From NCBI GenBank assembly GCA_019912505.1, contig JAIOIM010000399.1:1-10126 (forward strand): 10,126 bases of DNA, in the 5' to 3' direction. Source of the stretch: Ignavibacteriaceae bacterium. Lineage in GTDB: Bacteria > Bacteroidota > Ignavibacteria > Ignavibacteriales > Ignavibacteriaceae. The position numbers were made by a program, and so were the translations under genes. Below, in pieces: positions 5,774 through 10,126 of this stretch. Position 1 is the stretch's first letter; each line of letters begins with the position of its first letter. The notes below the pieces were generated by a model that was not told where the DNA came from, ran no database searches, and saw nothing but the letters and a program-made list of their open reading frames with translations.

Positions 5774-8056
5774 ATGAAACATATATGTAAGACTTTCTTA
5801 ATAAAAATATTCTTACTATTTCTAACAACATTCTCCTCCGGTATGTTTGCTCAGACTAATACAGGCACCCTCTCCGGTGAGGTAAGCGATGCGGTTACAA
5901 AACAACCTCTTCTTTATGCCAATGTTTCAATTGTCGGAACTAACTTTGGTACAGCATCCAATGACAAAGGATACTTTCTTATCAACAATGTTCCACCCGG
6001 AGTCTATCAACTCAGGGTTTCCTATACAGGATATAGCGCACAAACAAAGGTAGATATAGGTGTAATACAATCCCGGAACACAACGGTGTACGTTGAACTT
6101 TTACCCTCCCAGTTTGAATTGGAAGAGGTTAAAGTTACCGGCGGTTATTTCCAGAAGCAGACAGAGCAAGCTGTTAGTCATCGTTCCCTTACTCCGCAAG
6201 AGATACGCCGTTCTGCCGGTTCGGCTGAAGATATTTTTCGTGTAATGCAATCGCATCCCGGCGTTGCAACAGCAGGCGGCAAGAGTGCGCAGTTGATTGT
6301 TCGGGGCGGCAGTCCGGATGAAAATTTAACGCTGCTCGATAATATTGAAATTTATAATCCCATTCACTTTGCACGTTCGGGTGAGTCGATGGGCATTATC
6401 AGTATAATAAATCCCTCTTTGCTCAAAGGAGTTGATTTTATGACCGGTGGTTTTCCTGCTAAGTATGGAGATAAAATGTCGTCCGTTTTTGAGATGTCTT
6501 TAGTTGATGGAAATAAAGAGTTGTATAATACTGATGTAAATGTAAATCTTGGCGGCTTTGGTGCCATGATTGACGGACCGGCATTAGGCAGCGGAAAAAT
6601 GATTTTTTCTGCGCGTCGGGGATTTTTTGATTTATTAACTTCAATTCTTAATCGTCCTGCGGCACCTCAATATTATGATGCCGTAGGTAAAATAACTTAT
6701 GATTTAGATAATAAGAATAGAATTAGTTTAGTAGGATTTTACTATTTAGATCAAATTTCCAGGGAAGGGACAACAGGCGGAAACGGAAAGACTAGTCACG
6801 AATCAACAGATACTAAATATAATTATCTAACACGCGATGACTATGGAACAGCGTTTGGCATTAATTGGCGGTATCTTTTTTCGCCGAAAGCATTTTCTCT
6901 AACAACACTATCTTTCTCCGGAAATGGATGGAACACACTTCAAGGCACAGAAGCAGATCGCTCGCTTCGCGGCGAAGATATTAGAGAGAACAGCTACGAT
7001 TTCAAAAATGAAATTACATATCTTCCATTTCCAAGTTTAGAATTGAAAGCCGGTGCTTATTTTCGTTTTATAGATTTGAAACATATTACCTGGAAGCCCG
7101 CAGATACAACACGCGCAGGGCAGTTCATACCTGCATCATCAATTTCTTTCCTTCCGGAAGTAAGCAATAAAGCATCTTTCTTTTTGCAGAACACATGGCG
7201 TCCAATTTCACAAATCGCTCTTACCACTGGGCTTCGTTACGATTATTTTTCTTTTATTGAAGAAGGTAATTTTAGTCCGCGTATTTCTCTTTCATATAAT
7301 TTTAACGAAAAAACTTCGTTCAATGCTGCTTACGGAAAATTTTATCAAACGCCTGCCTCGTATCAAATTGCTCTAGACCCGCTGAATACGTCTTTGCGGA
7401 GCGGTCTTTCAACGCATTATATTGTTGGTGTTGATCATCTTTTAGCCGAAGACACAAAAGTTACAGTCGAACTCTATTATAAAGATCTTAAAAATATCTT
7501 TGTTGAAAATGATACGACCGAGGTATTAACAAATAGCGGTGATGGTTTTGCAAAGGGAATTGAATTTTCGCTTCAAAAAAAATTGACAGATGGAATTGTA
7601 GGCAGTGCTTCATATTCATATTCAATCTCGAAGCGTAGAGATGCCCCGGGACTTCCAACTTATTATTTTGAGTATGACCGACCGCATATTATAAATCTTA
7701 TTGCCGGAATAGAATTATCAGATACCTGGCAGCTTGGCGTTAAATTTCAGTATGCTTCGGGAAGCCCTTACACTCCAGCGGCAGGCGTTTCCATTAAAGC
7801 GGGCAGCTACTACATTGTAGATGGTGATTACAATTCTTCACGGCTGCCGGATTATCATAAACTCGATATTCGATTAGATAAAAAATTTCGTTTTGACACG
7901 TGGACACTGACCGCTTATCTTGATTTGTGGAATGTTTATGCCCAGCAAAATATTCTTTCATACTCTTCAAAGGTTGATGCAGCCGGTTTAGTAAACACAA
8001 CTCCACGTTATGATTTTGGAATACTTCCGATTTTAGGTCTTTCAGTACAATTTTAA
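5774..8056 (+). CDS. TonB-dependent outer-membrane receptor with carboxypeptidase-D-like N-terminal domain
   Basis: This 760-residue protein has a signal peptide (core about 8-20, likely cut after MFAQ at 24-27). A carboxypeptidase-regulatory-like domain follows at about 31-110 (GTLSGEVSDAVTKQPL, then DKGYFLINNVPPGVYQLRVSYTGY). Next are the linker LEEVKVTG (116-123) and a plug domain at about 130-243 with QLIVRGGSPDENLTLLDNIE (173-192) and GGFPAKYGDKMSSVFEM (225-241). The barrel covers about 250-760, with strand-turn repeats and a C-terminal strand ending in Phe (LGLSVQF). At 760 residues it is shorter than SusC-type receptors (about 1000), so it is closer to FecA/FhuA-size transporters. Such proteins move large or scarce ligands across the outer membrane using TonB energy; the ligand is not evident and no SusD partner is encoded here. 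The ATG at 5774 has no Shine-Dalgarno site. The ABC ATPase gene follows after 13 bases. Confidence 0.94.
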   Translation: MKHICKTFLIKIFLLFLTTFSSGMFAQTNTGTLSGEVSDAVTKQPLLYANVSIVGTNFGTASNDKGYFLINNVPPGVYQLRVSYTGYSAQTKVDIGVIQSRNTTVYVELLPSQFELEEVKVTGGYFQKQTEQAVSHRSLTPQEIRRSAGSAEDIFRVMQSHPGVATAGGKSAQLIVRGGSPDENLTLLDNIEIYNPIHFARSGESMGIISIINPSLLKGVDFMTGGFPAKYGDKMSSVFEMSLVDGNKELYNTDVNVNLGGFGAMIDGPALGSGKMIFSARRGFFDLLTSILNRPAAPQYYDAVGKITYDLDNKNRISLVGFYYLDQISREGTTGGNGKTSHESTDTKYNYLTRDDYGTAFGINWRYLFSPKAFSLTTLSFSGNGWNTLQGTEADRSLRGEDIRENSYDFKNEITYLPFPSLELKAGAYFRFIDLKHITWKPADTTRAGQFIPASSISFLPEVSNKASFFLQNTWRPISQIALTTGLRYDYFSFIEEGNFSPRISLSYNFNEKTSFNAAYGKFYQTPASYQIALDPLNTSLRSGLSTHYIVGVDHLLAEDTKVTVELYYKDLKNIFVENDTTEVLTNSGDGFAKGIEFSLQKKLTDGIVGSASYSYSISKRRDAPGLPTYYFEYDRPHIINLIAGIELSDTWQLGVKFQYASGSPYTPAAGVSIKAGSYYIVDGDYNSSRLPDYHKLDIRLDKKFRFDTWTLTAYLDLWNVYAQQNILSYSSKVDAAGLVNTTPRYDFGILPILGLSVQF

Positions 8057-8069
8057 AATAGGAAAAAAT

Positions 8070-8765
8070 ATGAGTCTTATTCAAATAGAAAATGTTTCAA
8101 AGGTTTATCAGACAGGCGAAGTGTCAGTAACTGCACTCAATAGTCTTTCTGTTACTATTGAGCAAAGTGCGTTTGTTTCTTTCATTGGTCCTTCGGGCAG
8201 CGGTAAATCTACGCTTCTTAATTTAATCGGTTCGCTCGATAAACCCACCGAAGGGAAAGTAATTGTAAACGGTGTTGAAATAGCAACACTCAACCGTACA
8301 CAATCAGCCGCCTTTAGAGGAAGCACAATTGGTTTTGTTTTTCAAAATTTTAATATGATTCCAGTGCTGACGGTTTATGAAAATGTTGAATATCCTCTTT
8401 TGATGCTAAGGCATATTGCAATAAATGAACGCCGTGATCGTATTTTTACTTTACTTGACAAAGTTGGTATGCTCGATCAGAAAAATAAATATCCAAATCA
8501 AATTTCCGGCGGGCAGAAGCAGCGTGTTGCTGTTGCGCGTGCTTTAGTAACAAATCCTAAAATTGTACTTGCAGATGAGCCGACTGCTAATCTTGACCAT
8601 AAAACTGCTTTCAAAGTGATTAGTATTATGCACGAAATGCAAAAGGAATTCGGTACAACTTTTATATTTTCAACACACGACCCGAAAATTGTGGATGAAG
8701 CAGAAATAATATATACGCTGGAAGATGGCGCTATTGTTAATCAAGAAATTAAAACAAAAAATTAA
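8070..8765 (+). CDS. ABC transporter ATP-binding protein, LolD/MacB family
   Basis: This 231-residue, single-domain ATPase has every catalytic motif intact: Walker A GPSGSGKST (40-48), Q-loop Q92 in FQNFNMIP, signature ISGGQKQR (145-152), Walker B IVLADE (165-170) with catalytic E170, D-loop ANLD (173-176) and H-loop H203 in STHD. The segment NFNMIPVLTVYENVEYPLL after the Q-loop is typical of the LolD/MacB/FtsE group, which powers FtsX-fold permeases rather than classical transport. The protein should bind the cytoplasmic face of the permease encoded 9 bases downstream and drive mechanotransmission to its periplasmic domain. AGGA at 8060-8063, six bases before the ATG, supports the start. I cannot tell from the ATPase alone whether the complex extracts lipoproteins (LolCDE) or exports a small molecule or peptide (MacB). 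Confidence 0.95.
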   Translation: MSLIQIENVSKVYQTGEVSVTALNSLSVTIEQSAFVSFIGPSGSGKSTLLNLIGSLDKPTEGKVIVNGVEIATLNRTQSAAFRGSTIGFVFQNFNMIPVLTVYENVEYPLLMLRHIAINERRDRIFTLLDKVGMLDQKNKYPNQISGGQKQRVAVARALVTNPKIVLADEPTANLDHKTAFKVISIMHEMQKEFGTTFIFSTHDPKIVDEAEIIYTLEDGAIVNQEIKTKN

Positions 8766-8774
8766 AAGGCAATC

Positions 8775-10001
8775 GTGAAAAATCTTATAAAAATTGCAAT
8801 ACGGAATTTGTTTAGATATAAACGCCGAACAATTCTTACTTCTTCTCTAATTGCTTTTGGCGTTATCCTGGTAATTGTGTTTGGCGGGTTAGCTATTGCA
8901 TTCAAAAGCCAGATGATAGGAATCATTACAAATACTTCACTCGGAGATATGCAGATTCATAAAAAAGGTTATGTAGAATCAATTGATAATCTTCCGTTAA
9001 ATATTAGTTTTACGGCGCAAGAACTTGCATCAGTCGAACAAAAATTGAAATCGATGCCTGAGATTGATGGTTACAGTCCACGCATTAAATTTGGTGCGAT
9101 GATTAGCAATTATGCACAGACTTCTAATATTCGTTTGACTGCAATCTATCCAGAAATGGAGAGTAAGACAGTGCCGGATCTTGTGAAGAGAATTAAAGGA
9201 ACCGTTGCCGATCCCGCACATTTTATAAAACCGGGAGAAATACTTGTGCCTGAAAATCTTATGAAGGGGCTATCTCTGAAGGTTGGCGATGAGGTTGTTC
9301 TTGTAGCAACAAACAAAGACGGCTCGGTTAACGGCATTACTTTAAACATCGGTGCGATGATGGAAAATGTATTGGGCCCAGCCGGTAAAGACGGCTACAT
9401 TCACATAAATGATGCAACTCAGCTTTTAAGAATGGACAGACCGGATATAGCGGAAATATCCATACATCTAAAAAGCTTTGACCGACTTGGCGATGTGTAT
9501 AAGCAGTTAAAGCAAGAATATGTTCAGCCAAATTCAAAGTTTGAGGTTCACACGTGGGAACAGCTTTCACCTTTTGCAAGTATAGCCCGCATTGTTGATC
9601 TTCTCATTTTCGTTGTTAAATTTATTTTAATTTCTATTGTGCTCGTAAGTATTCTGAACATAATGACGATGTCGGTTTATGAAAGAATCAGCGAGATTGG
9701 AACAGTTGCGGCAATCGGAACCCCGCCGAGTAAAATATTATCCCTCTTTATTATAGAAGGTTTTGCTATGGGTTTGTTAAGCACTATTGTTGGTATTGTG
9801 CTATCGGTTGGGACTCTTTTGTTGATGACTAATATTAATTTTACGTTTGGACAAATGAACGTGACGCTCAATCCAAGTATACCGGTTGGCGAAGTGATTT
9901 CAACAACGATTATAGTTTTGCTCATTTCAATACTTGCAAGCTTTCAACCGGCTTACAAAGCATCTAAAATGGAACCGGTTGATGCACTGGGGCATACATA
10001 G
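8775..10001 (+). CDS. FtsX-fold ABC permease (LolC/E- or MacB-like)
   Basis: This 408-residue membrane subunit has the four-helix plan of the FtsX/MacB superfamily. A basic cytoplasmic start, AIRNLFRYKRRTILT (8-22), precedes helix 1 at about 20-43. A large periplasmic domain covers about 44-272, and three further helices lie at about 274-299, 321-352 and 374-390. The C-terminal FtsX signature is clear: NIMTMSVYERISEIGTVAAI (295-314) between helices 2 and 3, and the closing PAYKASKMEPVDALG (392-406). Length matches LolC/LolE (about 400) and no ATPase is fused, unlike E. coli MacB. The start is GTG; AAAAGG at 8764-8769 overlaps the ATPase stop codon and sits five bases before it, indicating translational coupling. 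With one permease gene it would form a homodimer, or pair with a second permease encoded elsewhere. Confidence 0.93.
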   Translation: MKNLIKIAIRNLFRYKRRTILTSSLIAFGVILVIVFGGLAIAFKSQMIGIITNTSLGDMQIHKKGYVESIDNLPLNISFTAQELASVEQKLKSMPEIDGYSPRIKFGAMISNYAQTSNIRLTAIYPEMESKTVPDLVKRIKGTVADPAHFIKPGEILVPENLMKGLSLKVGDEVVLVATNKDGSVNGITLNIGAMMENVLGPAGKDGYIHINDATQLLRMDRPDIAEISIHLKSFDRLGDVYKQLKQEYVQPNSKFEVHTWEQLSPFASIARIVDLLIFVVKFILISIVLVSILNIMTMSVYERISEIGTVAAIGTPPSKILSLFIIEGFAMGLLSTIVGIVLSVGTLLLMTNINFTFGQMNVTLNPSIPVGEVISTTIIVLLISILASFQPAYKASKMEPVDALGHT

Positions 10002-10039
10002 CCAACTGTTATTAACTCATGTTACGCAGAGGCTGTAAA

Positions 10040-10058
10040 TAAATATCCCCGATATTTA
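10040..10058. repeat. AT-rich inverted repeat downstream of the permease gene
   Basis: TAAATATC (10040-10047) and GATATTTA (10051-10058) form a perfect eight-pair stem with a CCC loop, 38 bases after the stop of the permease gene. The position suits a transcript end, but the stem is AT-rich and no T-run follows on this strand, so a standard intrinsic terminator is unlikely. It could instead be an operator for a gene beyond the window. The rest of 10002-10126 shows no gene. Confidence 0.35.
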
Positions 10059-10126
10059 GAGGTTGTGGGAAAGTCATGGTTTCTAATTATCCAAGATGGT
10101 ATATAATAAAAATTGCCAAACAGAAA

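Noticed and set aside
7794..8084. Antisense frame across the receptor-ATPase junction (96 codons)
   Set aside because: It overlaps two well-supported genes, has no domain features, and contains no recognisable protein pattern.
9677..9925. Antisense frame of 82 codons inside the FtsX permease gene
   Set aside because: It lies fully within the conserved FtsX domain and mirrors its hydrophobic codons.
10102..10107. TATAAT near the right edge as a promoter for a gene beyond the window
   Set aside because: No -35-like element lies 16-18 bases upstream, and TATAAT is common by chance in this composition.
1..10126. tRNA, rRNA, CRISPR array or riboswitch
   Set aside because: I read the intergenic stretches and found no cloverleaf, no regularly spaced repeats and no recognisable riboswitch core. 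A covariance-model scan was not possible here.

Overview
The window is AT-rich bacterial DNA, read entirely on the + strand. It looks like a member of the Bacteroidota/Chlorobi/Ignavibacteria (FCB) group. The reasons are a TonB-dependent receptor with an N-terminal carboxypeptidase-D-like domain, a DUF3943 protein, an Omp85-type barrel without POTRA domains, several signal peptides ending in '-AQ', and mostly weak Shine-Dalgarno sites. Ignavibacteria would fit well, but the window cannot settle the phylum.

Block 1 (1-5420) begins with the 3' end of one membrane protein, probably an ABC-2 permease. It is followed by a complete ABC-2 exporter permease, a secreted cupin, a DUF3943 envelope protein, a small four-helix membrane protein and a Spy/CpxP-like periplasmic protein. 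Gaps from the ABC-2 permease to the Spy-like gene are 8 to 24 bases, so these genes are probably one operon. After 107 bases comes a GTG-started Omp85-type outer-membrane barrel, which may belong to the operon or have its own promoter. The set covers inner membrane, periplasm and outer membrane, and resembles an efflux or envelope-maintenance locus.

Between the blocks lie 353 bases (5421-5773) without an intact gene. They contain a decayed copy of the 3' end of the Spy-like gene, so the Omp85 gene sits between two related ~40-base segments. They also contain a small hairpin and a strong ribosome-binding site leading into a three-codon ORF.

Block 2 (5774-10001) is a compact probable operon: TonB-dependent receptor, LolD/MacB-type ABC ATPase, and LolC/E- or MacB-type FtsX permease, with gaps of 13 and 9 bases. 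The ATPase and permease should form one ABC complex; a functional link to the receptor is inferred only from gene order. The last 125 bases hold no recognisable gene, only an AT-rich hairpin.

No rRNA, tRNA, CRISPR array, transposase or integrase is visible. I see no clearly new system. The points most worth following are the decayed Spy-like copy, the association of DUF3943, Spy-like and Omp85 proteins with an ABC-2 exporter, and the receptor-ABC operon.
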